In this document: in pieces, positions 21,612-31,616 of the stretch | How the letters are laid out: each line of letters opens with the position of its first letter | Numbering within the stretch: position 1 is the stretch's first letter | Source of the DNA: Tetrastigma voinierianum | Taxonomy: Eukaryota > Streptophyta > Magnoliopsida > Vitales > Vitaceae | Direction of reading: 5' to 3' | Assembly (NCBI GenBank): GCA_016808115.1 | Contig: JAEQBH010009445.1 | Location: 62,001 to 126,000, forward strand | Length of the DNA: 64,000 bases | Translations under genes and position numbers: made by a program | Notes under the pieces: model-generated | What the model saw: the letters and a program-made list of their open reading frames with translations, nothing else | What the model was told of the DNA's origin: nothing | Databases searched by the model: none

Positions 21612-21920
21612 AACCCGCCGCTGGAAGTAGGTGAGTTATTGTACTAATCCTATTCAGTCTACCTGATGTGTCTCTATCCCACTGTTGCATAAACCTGTTA
21701 CAAAATTGTAGAGACAACAAGAGCATGAGCAACTTGCAAAAAGATTGAAATTAACTAACAACAATAAAGTATTTGAATGAAAAAGCTGGCGAAACGGTGC
21801 GATTCTTTGCGAAAGTGAAACAAGGCGGTTCCTCTATTTGAGTTGCAAAGAGGTAAGGTTACCTTCACTTGTGATGTGGATCACAAGTACTCTTCAACAC
21901 CATTAGTAGTTTGGCACCAT
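21612..21920 (-). other. Leader of element B
   Basis: Untranslated region between PBS and gag, including the family's short motif TTGTGATCCACATCACA (reverse strand here, about 21,878-21,894; plus strand in A at about 10,960). Confidence 0.55.
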
Positions 21921-21935
21921 CCGACAGCGGCGCCA
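21921..21935 (-). other. Primer-binding site of element B (tRNA-Asp type)
   Basis: Minus strand TGGCGCCGCTGTCGG adjoins the LTR. It matches the complement of the plant tRNA-Asp 3' end (TGGCGCCGTTGCCGG) at 13 of 15 positions, the primer known for Athila elements. Confidence 0.75.
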
Positions 21936-23312
21936 AGTACGATTAAATTGCCATAGTAAATTTGGCCCGAATCAAGCGATATTTATATACCTAAGTTCCT
22001 CCTCTTGCCGTAGTCAAACTCTTTGCCGGTATAGTGATCTAGGGTCGGGCTCAGGATGGGTTTTCATCTGAAATGGTTTGCATAAGTGCGAAGATGGGCT
22101 TTCTACTTGGACTCTTTAGATTGGGTTTCAAAAGCAGTGGGCATGAAGTTGGCGAAGCGTAAGCGAATTAAGGTGAAAAAGTTAACTTTGAAGAATTAGG
22201 TCACTAACTTGGCAAGTTAGGGCAAACAAGTATCCTCGGGTTTTTATCCTCGTTATGACATACGACATATAGTCCATGGCATAGCAGGATCTATGTTAAC
22301 TAGCAAACCTCACCCATGAAACATCTCACATTTGAGTGAATGGTAGCATGCGGAGTTATGGCCCCTTTTAGTTTAAAACCCCAACATTCAATTATCATTT
22401 TAGAGGCTCGTAAAGACCATCTAAAGAACAACGGTCATCTCTCACCCGAAACACGCATCTAAAGCACATGGAAGTATTGGCCAAAATAATAACGTTAAAT
22501 GTTATTTAGCAATTTGAAGAACCTGGCTATGTAAATATTATCTCGGAGGCTCGTAAAACCATCCTAAAGAACAACAGGTCTAAAGCATGGAAGTATTGGC
22601 CAAATCAATAACATCCCATGTTATGCAACTAAGTTTTGAGAATAAGAGCCATAAATACACTGCAGGTAGCTTTTAATACAAGAGGAGCTGACATGCATGC
22701 CCCGCGCCCGAAGCTAGCTTCCTTCTCTTCCAAAGGAGGCAGAAGCATCTACTGAGTTGTCATCCTCAAGAGGGGTGTTTGGCAGCCGAAAAGGGAGAGA
22801 AAGAAGAGAGAGAAGAGAGAAAGAAGCAAAAAACCTAAAATAAAAAAGACTTTATTTACAAAAATAAAACTTACAAAATATCTTCTTCTCGGATTATTCT
22901 CGATGTTCACACGGGTTACAAAGCAGAGGGGCTTATATAGGCCTCCTCAAGGTATGAAATACCAAAAAACCTATGAGATTAGCTAAATTATTGGACAATT
23001 AAGTAATACCAAGTTTGGAGCGGTTTGGCATTAATTACAAAGCATGGCCAGAGGCAGCAATTTTAAGCTAAATTTGAGAATTTCGCTAACTAAGCGAATC
23101 TGAGCATAACGAAAACATCAACTAACTAGGATGGAAAATTTAGCTAGCTAAGCGAAATTTCTCTAAGCTAAGCGAAATTCTTGTGTGGCAATCAGGTTTA
23201 CGCTAGGAAGTACTAGCGAGGGTAGGATGGAGTCTAGCGAAAATTTGGTGTTTCGCTAAGGTTCTGAAATTTTAAGCTAAGGTTCGCGAAATTCTCGACC
23301 CTAGCGAAAATT
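21936..23312 (-). repeat. 5' LTR of element B, truncated
   Basis: Runs from the PBS side to 23,312 and aligns inverted with A's LTRs. It lacks the outer part that should end in TGATTAATGCCC. Sequence identity switches within TAGCGAAAATT (23,302-23,312) to a plus-strand LTR, making a head-to-head join. TATATAAG (minus strand) at 22,932-22,939. Confidence 0.82.
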
Positions 23313-24418
23313 GATGCCTCGTCATGCTTTGTAATTAATGCCAAACCGCCTCAAACTTGGGTGTATTACTTAATTGTCCAATAGTAGCCAATTTCATAGG
23401 TTTTGGTATTTTCATACCTTGAGGAGGCTATATAAGCCCTCTTGTTTTGTATTTGTGTGAACATTGGGGAGTAACAATGCGAAGAAAGATATTTTTGTAA
23501 GTTTTTTATTTTTTTGTAAATAAAGTCTTTTATTTTAGGTTTCTTTCTTTTCTCTCTTCTCTCTCTTTCTCTCCCTTTCGGCTGTCAAACACCCTTCTTG
23601 GGGATGACAACTCAAGAGATTCTTAGCTAAGCCTCATTTCTTTGAAAGAGGAAGGAAGGCAGCAATTAAGTGGGACATATGCATGTTGTCCTCTTGTATT
23701 AAAAATACGGGTAAGTGTATTTATGGCTCTTATTCTCAAAACTTAGTTGCATAACATGGGATGTTATTGGTTGGTCAATACTCTCCATGCTTAGGGTTGT
23801 TCTTTAGATGGTTTACGAGCCTATGAGATAATATTTACATGTTGAGGTTTCTTTAATTAGGGTTAAATAACATTTCTTGTTATTATTTTGTAGCACTCTC
23901 CATGCTTTGAGATGCGTGCTTGAGTGAAGATGCAACATTGTTCTTTAGATGGTCTTCACAGTATAAATGATAATAGGGTTTTAAACTAAAGGGGCCATAA
24001 GCGCATACTGCACATATTGACTGAAATAGGAGATGTTTCATGGGTGAGGTTTGCTAGTTAAATATAGATCAGGTTATGCCATGGACCCCATATGTTGCAT
24101 GTCATAGCAACGAGGATCGAGGACACTTGTTTGCTAGCATGATTAGTGACCTAATTCTTCAAGTTAACTTTTCACCTTTAATTTCAGTTTTTTGGTTTCT
24201 CGGTTTTATTCACTTGCTTGTTTTGAAACCCGATTCAAAAGTCCAAGTAGAAAGCCTTGCAACCGTTGCACTTGGCAAACCATTTCTAGGATGAAACCCA
24301 TCCCAGTGTTCGACCTGAACCACTATCTTGCAGTAGCTTGACTGGCCCCGATGGGAGGAACAGAGTATATAAATATTGTTGATTCGGCTCGGCTCTTGTG
24401 GCACGAATCCCAATGGAA
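23302..24418 (+). repeat. Truncated plus-strand LTR (family 1)
   Basis: Starts inside the LTR at TTGATGCCTCGTCATGC, so it lacks the TGATTAATG start and most of U3, and continues to the usual ...ACGAATCC end. TATATAAG at 23,429-23,436. No primer-binding site follows; instead the pol-env spacer begins. It may belong to A or to a third copy deleted during rearrangement. Confidence 0.78.
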
Positions 24419-24840
24419 TTAACCCGAACAGCTGCGGGGTGAGAGATTATCTCCTTGACCCTCCTTGAGTAATTTAGTAAATTGAATTGGTTTTGGTGTT
24501 CTCAAAAAACCAAATTGCGGTTCAACAATTTTTGTTTTGTTATTTAGTCAATTTCCATTTTAGCTATTTTTAGTATGTTTCTTAATTTAGCGACTTTCCA
24601 TTTTAGCAAGTTGGTAAGTATTTTATATTATCTTATATTAAATAATTTAGATATATTCTATTTCCTAACTTTAATTTTAATTTTACTTTTAATAATATAT
24701 TAATTTTCATTTTAATCCTGAAAATTTGAATTGCAGGTGGTGTACTGGGTGTGAGCTAAATTCGCTAAAAATAGCAAAAATTGGCAGGAAGACCCTTCGG
24801 CTGCCGTTGGATGCTTATATAAACCTGGAGGGGTTGGTTT
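24419..24840 (+). other. Intron-like spacer before the env-position ORF
   Basis: T-rich, non-coding. A strong donor-like GTAAGT (24,614-24,619) and an acceptor-like AATTTGAATTGCAG (ending 24,737) bracket 124 bp of AT-rich DNA. This is inference only; some Athila elements are thought to express the downstream ORF from a spliced message. Confidence 0.35.
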
Positions 24841-26703
24841 AGAATGCCACTTCACATTCTCCCTCGGCCGTGCTACTGAGCTCCGCGAAGCCTGAGATCA
24901 GATCTTGCCGCCCTTGCATTTGTCATTTGCAGTAGTCGTCCTTGAGTACTTTCGGCTTCCATTCTGCCGTGACGAGTGTACGCACCCCGGTTGAGTTTGA
25001 GCCCGACCCTTTGTACCTCCCCGTAGAGCCTTGATGAAACATCCTCCGTCGCGCCCTGAGCCACGTAATTCGCGCCGGAGGCTGTTGCCTCGTACGTAGA
25101 GCCCTCGCTGGCGGTCGATTGACCTCCACGGCTGACCATCGGTTGCGGTCATTGCGGTTGAGTTGTAGGTGCCACGCTTGACGCCGGATCATTCGCCAGT
25201 CATTAGTTACGATTCGGGGCCCATGCTCCGGTAGTAGCCCGGTGAGCCACAGGTCGGTTTGATTACTTGGTACTTGTTAGCCGGAGATCTTGATTCGGAT
25301 ATATAGTCGCGGCGATTATATTTTGATGGGTTGAGCCTTTCGAGTATTTTTTGCGATGCTCGGATATGGTTCGTACTTTCGGGGTGGGTCCGAATCTTGA
25401 CCTCTCGGTGAGATTGCTTGCGCTGAGAGAGGCCTGACTCGGGTCCGGCTCACGTACCATCCGCAGGTCGGAAGCGGTCTCAGGAGCCTCGAGGGGGATT
25501 TAGGCGTTATCCAGACCGGATGGGACGGGGCCATCGCTGTACCATGGAGGGTTAGGAGGCCCGGCCACTCAGCGAACCCGCACATCGGGCCCGGGCGGAT
25601 CATCTTCCGCGGGGCCAACCCGTCTCCGATTACTCCATTCTGGGGCGACTTCATCACCATTTGTCGCCGGCGTCTCGGATCGGGAGGCCACTATTTATGG
25701 GGAACCCCATTCAGGAATGTGCGACTCCGCAATGAGAGTTTCATCGAGAGTCATTTATGACATCCTTGCATTGGCGTACGGAATCTGGAGTCTTTGAGAT
25801 TGATCGAGGAGTATTCACTCCTACCTTTCATGACTCCGCGGCAGTTTTATTACCCGAGAGTGGTACTGCAGTTCTACCACTCACATGACATCCCGGGGAG
25901 GCAGGGCGGTCCACTAGAGATTCGATTCGGTATAGATGACCAGCCACACGGTGTACTCGGGCCGGCCGATATTTGGCGGCGCGTGGGATTGCGCATACCG
26001 CCGCGCAATTCAGAGGGTTATAGAGCTTGGGCCCACCCGCCTCACAGGGAGATGGTCCGAGCACTGGCCAGAGACATCACTGCTGGTCCAGTATTCTACA
26101 GGAGGCAGCTTCCGCCTCAGATGCTGCTCATCGACCATCTGCTACGTACCAGCTTGTTCCCTCTGCAGCATTATGTGCAGAGGAGGAGTATCTGAGGCAC
26201 TTTACCGGATCTCGGGGATTTTGGTTCAGCCCCTACTGAGCTGGTGATGGCTTCCCTGTTGCAGTTTGAGGAGAAGGTCCATCGAGAAAGAAGCCGACCG
26301 GCGGAGGCATCCCCGCTGCGTGCGGGAGCTCCTCTGCTATGTTCTCGGCGGATGGGATTTCCCGGAGGAACGGACTAGAGATGAGGCTGATGCCTTCATG
26401 TGGTGTGAGTGGAACCAGGTTATGACTATGCTGTCTCATTCCATATACGACCACGGGACCGGGAGTGCAGGGTCGAGAATTTGAGAGGCCACCATACAGA
26501 TGATATGCACGTCACGGGCGAAGTCTGAGAGGACTCCCATTCGAGATCGTTCACGCCTCCATCTCCTCCACATACTACGCTCGACTAGTACCAGCGGTTT
26601 CCAGGCCCACCACCACCACCACCACAGCAGTGAGGTGGTTAGGTTTCTTTTTGATTTTTTGTTTAGTTATCAGCTTTATCAACTGCCTACTGATTTTGAT
26701 TAG
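24841..26703 (+). pseudogene. Athila env-position ORF (A), broken
   Basis: This ORF lies between pol and 3' LTR in Athila elements and is often called env-like; its role is unproven. The best-preserved part is an open 133-codon run at 25,794-26,195 with EYSLLPFMTPRQFYYPRVV, IRFGIDDQPHGVLGP and SLFPLQHYVQRR. It continues in other frames as EALYRIS, GFWFS and LQFEEKVHRE (about 26,190-26,290) and then ADAFMWCEWN. Element D carries homologous SNMFPLQHTVQRRG and EVLYRISEG. A six-His run sits near the C-terminus (26,606-26,625). The N-terminal third (before 25,700) is unreadable. I see no signal peptide or clear membrane segment. Confidence 0.72.
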
Positions 26704-27963
26704 GATTTTTGTATTAGCCATAGTAGGCAGTGATATTTTTGTTTTTAGCTTGATATTCATGTACTAGCCATTTTGGCTATATTAAAAGCTATTCAGTATA
26801 TATACAGACTTTTACATATCATGTTTTGTGCTTTGCCATGTGTAAATGTTTTTCTTTTCAATTGACCAATTGAATTGCTACAACTGGACAATTGAATTGC
26901 TCTGGCCCCGGACAATTGAATTGCTACAAAGCGGACAATTGAATTGCTTATAAGGCTGGATGATTGAATCATCATGTTTTCACTATATGCTAGGACAAAA
27001 TTCCATGCTTGAACTAAATTTTGAGCCGATCCACGGTTCCGTATGCTCAACTTGGGAATTTCCCCACATGTATGCTAATTCACACACTGCACTCCAGATT
27101 GTTCTTATAGGCTGTGAAATTGTGTGCCTTCTTTCGCTTTGCATAGCCGGCCTTAGGTATGTTGGCTACCTAGGATAGTTTCGAGTTACCCATATTTGAA
27201 GACCAATGTTGTCTTCCAAAAAGGAAAAGAAAAGAAAAAGAAAAGAAAAAGCAAGAAGAAAAAGAAAAGAAGAAAAAGAAAAATAAAGTCGTGAAGTTTT
27301 GCTTTGAAACCCGAGCACGGTCCGTGGGGTGTATGGCGAAAGCCTTTGAAGCCCGATGCCCTAAATATGGTGGGCGGGAGTCATCGATTTTGTGTTATTC
27401 GTTACATGGGTGGATAGGTGAAGTTTAATGACTTGTGGGTGCTTAATTTTCGAAGTCATTCGGAGTCCGGGATGAAGCCTTTAGAGTTAGTGGTCAAGTG
27501 ATCCTTTTGGCTTGATGCCCTAAACCTTTAGTGGTTGGGAGTCATCGGTGGACCCCCGTTACACGGACTTTGATGAAGTCGAATTTTAAGCATTGCATCC
27601 TCTGATATAGTTGAAAAAGAAGAAAAGTGTAACTAGCCCTATCTAGGTTGTTCCTTGACTTAAGGCCATGTCAGTGCTAGGTTGGGAGGAACAAAATTTT
27701 ACTTTATTGACTTAGTCTGGATTCCAAAAAGACCAATTAGACTTAGGTGGAAATCCAAGTTGAGAATCATGGAACCAACATTGACATAGAATTGTTCTCG
27801 TATGGATTTGGTTCTTTCATATCTGTTTTAAAATTTTGATGTCAAATGTTCAGTTTAAAGTATTGTGTATAAGTACATCAACCTTTTTGAATCATAATCT
27901 TTTTGAAAATCACCACATGCATCTCCTTTTTATTTTGCATTGCTAAGGGACTAGCAACGTTTT
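26704..27963 (+). other. 3' untranslated region of element A
   Basis: Contains four copies of a 23-bp repeat (26,865-26,955), then sequence homologous to B's 3' UTR, with an A/G-rich tract at 27,218-27,290. Non-coding. Confidence 0.7.
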
Positions 27964-27975
27964 GGTTGGGGGGTG
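27964..27975 (+). other. Polypurine tract of element A
   Basis: GGTTGGGGGGTG directly before the LTR start TGATTAATGCCC; mirror of 15,299-15,311. Confidence 0.75.
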
Positions 27976-29722
27976 TGATTAATGCCCAAAAAAGTGCAAT
28001 TTTGAACCCTATATTAGATGGGTTTTGAGTGCTTTTTGTACATTAATCATGTGTTTATACCAATTGGAGGAAATTTCTAGTCTTCTTAGTGTACTATGCC
28101 ATTTAGAGGGTATTTTTATGAGTGTTTGCGAGCACTGCGCACTTTTGGAGTTCAATGTCGAGATAAATGTGAATCATGAAGTTTGACTCAAGTCTCATCA
28201 TCAATCCAGCCCAATCAATAAGAAAACCAAGGCAAAATGAAGAAAATGTGATGCGAGTTGAAGGCACCGAGGAGAGCAATGCGGTGAAGGATCAACAAAA
28301 ATTTGGAATTTTAGCTAAACTGCGAAAATTTTAGCTAGAAGATTGCGAAAATTTTGCAACCTTATGACGAAAATTCCTGCTCTCGTAACACCAAATTTCG
28401 CTAGACCCGTGTTCGCTAACCTTGTTCATGCGAAAAAACCTACAGTTTAAGCTACACAAGAATTTCGTAGCTTAGCGAAATTTCGCTAACTAAGCGAAAT
28501 TTTCCATCCTGTGAAATTTCATGTTTTCGCTAGACACATTGATTCGCTAGTTAGCGAAATTCCTCGGCGCGAAAAATTGATGCCTCGTCATGCTTTGTAA
28601 TTAATGCCAAACCGCCTCAAACTTGGTGTATTCACTTAATTGTCCAATAACTAGCCAATTTCATAGGTTTTGGTATTTTCATGTACCTTGAGGAGGCACA
28701 TATAAGCCTCTTAATTTTGTAACACAATGTGGAACATTGGGGAGGAACAATTTGGGAGAATATATTTTTGTAAGTTTTTATTTTTGTAAATAAAATCTTT
28801 TATTTTAGGTTTTGCTTTTATTTCTTTTCTCTCTTCTCTCTCTTCTTTCTCTCCCTTTCTCATTGCCAAACACACCTCTTGAGGATAATGACTCAGTCTT
28901 GGCTAAACCTCCTTTCTTTGAAGAAGGAAGGAAGCTAGCTTGGTGGTGGGGAATATGCATGTTATCTTGTATTAAAGATACGGGTAGTGTATTTATGGCT
29001 CTTATTCTCAAAACTTAGTTGCATAAGCATGGGATATTGTGGTTGGCTAATCTTTCTCATGCTTTAGGGTTGTTGTTCTTTAGATGGTTTCACGAGCCTA
29101 CGAGATAATATTTACATGTTAGGGTTCTTCAAATTAGGGTTAAATAACATTTCTGTCTGCCATTTTGGCCAATACTCTCCATGCTTTAGGATCTGCGGTC
29201 TTTCGGGTGAGAGATGCCTTTGTTGTTCTTTAGATGGTCTTTACGAGCCTCTAAAATGATAATTGAATGTTGGGTTTTAAACTAAAGGGGCCATAGCGCA
29301 TGCTACCGTATTGACTCAAATAGGAGATGTTTCATGGGTGATTTGCTAGTTAAATATAGATCGGTTATGCCATGGACTATATGTTGCGTAATATGCGAGG
29401 ATAAAACGCAGGGACCTTGTTTGCCTAACTTGCCAAGTTAGTGGGCACAATTCTTCAAGTTAACTTTTTCACCTTTTAATTTTAGTTTTACCGGTTTCTC
29501 GATTTTCAACTTCATGCCTTGTTTTGAAACCCAATTCCAAAGAGTCAAGTAGAAAGCACAGCCGATGCTACGGCTTATGCAAACGTTTCTAGGATGAAAA
29601 CCCATCCGTGTTCGACCCTGAACCAACCCCATCTCTTTGCGGTAGCTTGACTACGGCGATGGGAAGAGCACAGGTATATAAATATTGTTGATTCGAGCTC
29701 TGACCCTCTTGTGTACGAATCT
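27976..29722 (+). repeat. 3' LTR of element A
   Basis: TGATTAATGCCC start; ends GTGTACGAATCT. Homologous in full to 9,150-10,904. The palindrome TTAGCGAAATTTCGCTAA is intact near 28,474. The expected terminal CA is not visible, so the exact end is uncertain by a few bases. Confidence 0.85.
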
Positions 29723-29727
29723 TTTGT
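29723..29727. repeat. Target-site duplication TTTGT, right of element A
   Basis: Same five bases as at 9,145-9,149. Confidence 0.55.
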
Positions 29728-30462
29728 ATAAGGACTTTCGTTCCTGATATCCAGCCCGATGATGCTTTTTTTTGCTTAGAGACTAATTTGGGCGTGTGGG
29801 GGTCGTTGAAATTTGGACCAAGGCTGTGAAATTTGAGCGGAGGATCTTGGGTCGTGCGAGTGTTGGGGTCATTGCCAAAGATGACTTGATCCTCGTCGAG
29901 GTGCTACGCAAAAAACAAGGAAGAGTCGGCGAGGAAGCCGCCGTGCTTATTCGATGCCTAAGTCGGTTTCTTTTTTGAGAGCAAAGGAATTTGCTTAGAT
30001 ATCATATAGTATATCAGTGCATACCTTTCACCGTTGGGGTGGCTATGTATTTATAGTAGATGTCCGACCAGTTGGATAATGTCTAGGATTTTTCTCATTG
30101 GACGGGATTTTCTCCTTATTGTAAGCCTTAGATTTAGTAACGGATTAGTAAGAAGAGTTTATTTGGAATAACCTTCCTTCTTTATTGGGGAATGTCCAAC
30201 TGACGGTGTCCTAGTATTTTTTCTTTCCTTTATAATGGGATTTGATTGGATGAATAGAGTATTGTTGAGGGAATATTTCGTCCTTTGTATTGGCAAAATA
30301 TGGGTTGATTGGCCGGGTATGGGCCTTCCAATTTACACAGTCGTGCTGGACCTTGAGCTGAACCTGTTTTGGTACATTATGGAGGGCGTGGGGTTGCATG
30401 GAGCCCACCACTCTTTGGGCTTGTGAGTGGAATACTAGGCCCATTTCTTTTATCCCTAATAA

Positions 30463-30464
<2 letters not shown>
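29728..30464 (-). repeat. 5' LTR of element T (displaced by A)
   Basis: Non-coding, with a minus-strand promoter-like CTATAAATA (30,048-30,056) followed by a region ending ...AACGAAAGTCCTTATACA, a typical LTR terminus with CA. Joined across TTTGT to 9,144 it leads into T's leader and gag, all on the minus strand. No second copy occurs in 1-3,840, so T's 3' LTR must lie left of the window or be gone. The exact outer end near the AT microsatellite is a guess. Confidence 0.6.
30048..30056 (-). promoter_or_regulatory. TATA-like box in the putative T LTR
   Basis: CTATAAATA on the minus strand, about 320 bp before the LTR's 3' end. Confidence 0.45.

Positions 30465-30521
<57 letters not shown>
30465..30521. 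repeat. (AT)n microsatellite
   Basis: 57 bp of uninterrupted AT dinucleotides, directly at the outer end of the putative T LTR. Confidence 0.95.
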
Positions 30522-30522
<1 letters not shown>

Positions 30523-31514
30523 TATACTCTATATATAATAAAAATATGAGATTAGATTAAAAAACTACAGAAAAGTAAAAACTTGAGAAATCTAAGGATA
30601 TATTTGTTTTTTAAGCATTTTCTATTCTTAAAAATAAAGAGATTAGAGAAAAATATTAAAAACTTGTTTGGTTCAGGTTTTTTTTTTTCTTAAAAACATA
30701 AAAAAAACAATAAATTTAAAGAATAAATAAAGAGTTTTCGAGATAACACTTTTTTTGTTGTTTTTGTGTTTTAAAAGCGTTTCTAAGAACAATTTAAAAA
30801 AAATATAAACCATGCATGCTCTAACCATCAAATTTTTACCTTATTTTGATAAATATGCCTTTATTATTTTTCAGTAAAAATAACCTCTTCTTTACAAAGA
30901 TACATATAAATATATATGAAATCGTAAAGGACATTTTGTCCATAATGAATCATTTTCAAGAAGAAAAATGGAGATAATTAGATTTCCAAAATTTTGAGTT
31001 TAACCGTATTATTTTTAAGAAAGAAAGGCTAGAATTTATAAGATGTTTTTGATTAATAATTAGTTGAATATGTTGGTATTAAAAAATAATTTAATGTGTT
31101 TATATATATTAAGTAAAGCGTTAACTTGTACTATTTTCAAATTCTTTTGATTGTAATTGTCTACATTGGTAAGAGGATCATGATTCTCTGTAAATATTTT
31201 GCTTAGTTATTGAATAAATTTATTTATTTTTATTTATGATTCAAATTATTGAGGATAAACACATCATTGATAGAATTTACTAAATTATTAAATTAAATTA
31301 AATTAAACCTTAATATTTGAAAGTAAAGTTAATAATAAATTTAAGTTAATAGTTTAAGAATAATTTAACTTAATTTAAGTAAGCAACTCATTAAGTAATA
31401 AAATATATGATGATTTCAATCTCTTAGTCGATTACCATTTGATTGCGTTGGCACTGCGGCCAGAGTGTTTATGACATGTTTGGAAGCAATAATAAAAAAT
31501 GCGAGTTCTTATCT
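30522..31514. other. AT-rich sequence with no recognisable gene
   Basis: Very AT-rich, with A and T homopolymers. No open frame of note and no similarity to the repeat families elsewhere in the window. Possibly host intergenic DNA. Confidence 0.6.
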
Positions 31515-31616
31515 ATTTTTATTTTTAAGAATTTTGGGTGTTCGGGCTAGTTTACGTACACCTCGACTAATTTCATGGTGCCCTGAAGTTAATAACCGAG
31601 TAAAACCTCTCGTGAG
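31515..31616 (-). mobile_element. Au-like SINE 3' fragment
   Basis: On the minus strand TTAGTCGAGGTG is followed, seven bases on, by TAGCCCGAACACCC. This resembles the 3' half of the plant Au SINE (AGTCGAGGTGCGCGC...CCCGGACACC, from memory). The 5' half, with the tRNA-derived promoter boxes, is absent because the K element's LTR starts at 31,617. Confidence 0.5.

Larger units (their letters stand above)
13652..23312 (-). mobile_element. Athila-lineage element B, minus strand
   Basis: Right to left: 5' LTR (truncated at 23,312), PBS, leader, gag, protease, RT, RNase H, integrase, 3' UTR, PPT and 3' LTR. It belongs to the same LTR family as A but is inverted. It lacks the env-position ORF: integrase sequence runs directly into the 3' UTR repeats near 16,300-16,415. 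The left edge abuts A's protease; the right edge is a head-to-head LTR junction. Confidence 0.8.
9150..29722 (+). mobile_element. Athila-lineage element A (with B nested or fused inside)
   Basis: Plus-strand order: 5' LTR (9,150-10,904), tRNA-Asp-type PBS, gag, protease, then the minus-strand element B and a truncated plus LTR, then an intron-like spacer, env-position ORF, 3' UTR, purine PPT and 3' LTR (27,976-29,722). The outer flanks share TTTGT. Joining the flanks at one TTTGT restores a continuous T sequence from LTR end into leader, which supports a single insertion event. A has no RT, RNase H or integrase of its own in this window. Confidence 0.65.

Noticed and set aside
26606..26625. 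Six-His run resembling a cloning tag
   Set aside because: It lies within the env-position ORF with homologous sequence on both sides and no vector sequence; a CAC microsatellite explains it.
24841..26703. Env-position ORF as a true envelope glycoprotein
   Set aside because: No signal peptide, cleavage site or transmembrane helix is visible in either copy (A or D); only the genomic position is env-like.
29796..29978. 60-residue plus-strand ORF as a host gene
   Set aside because: It lies within a minus-strand LTR-like segment and has no recognisable domain or splice context.
30369..30560. Ile-Tyr repeat protein
   Set aside because: Translation of the AT microsatellite.
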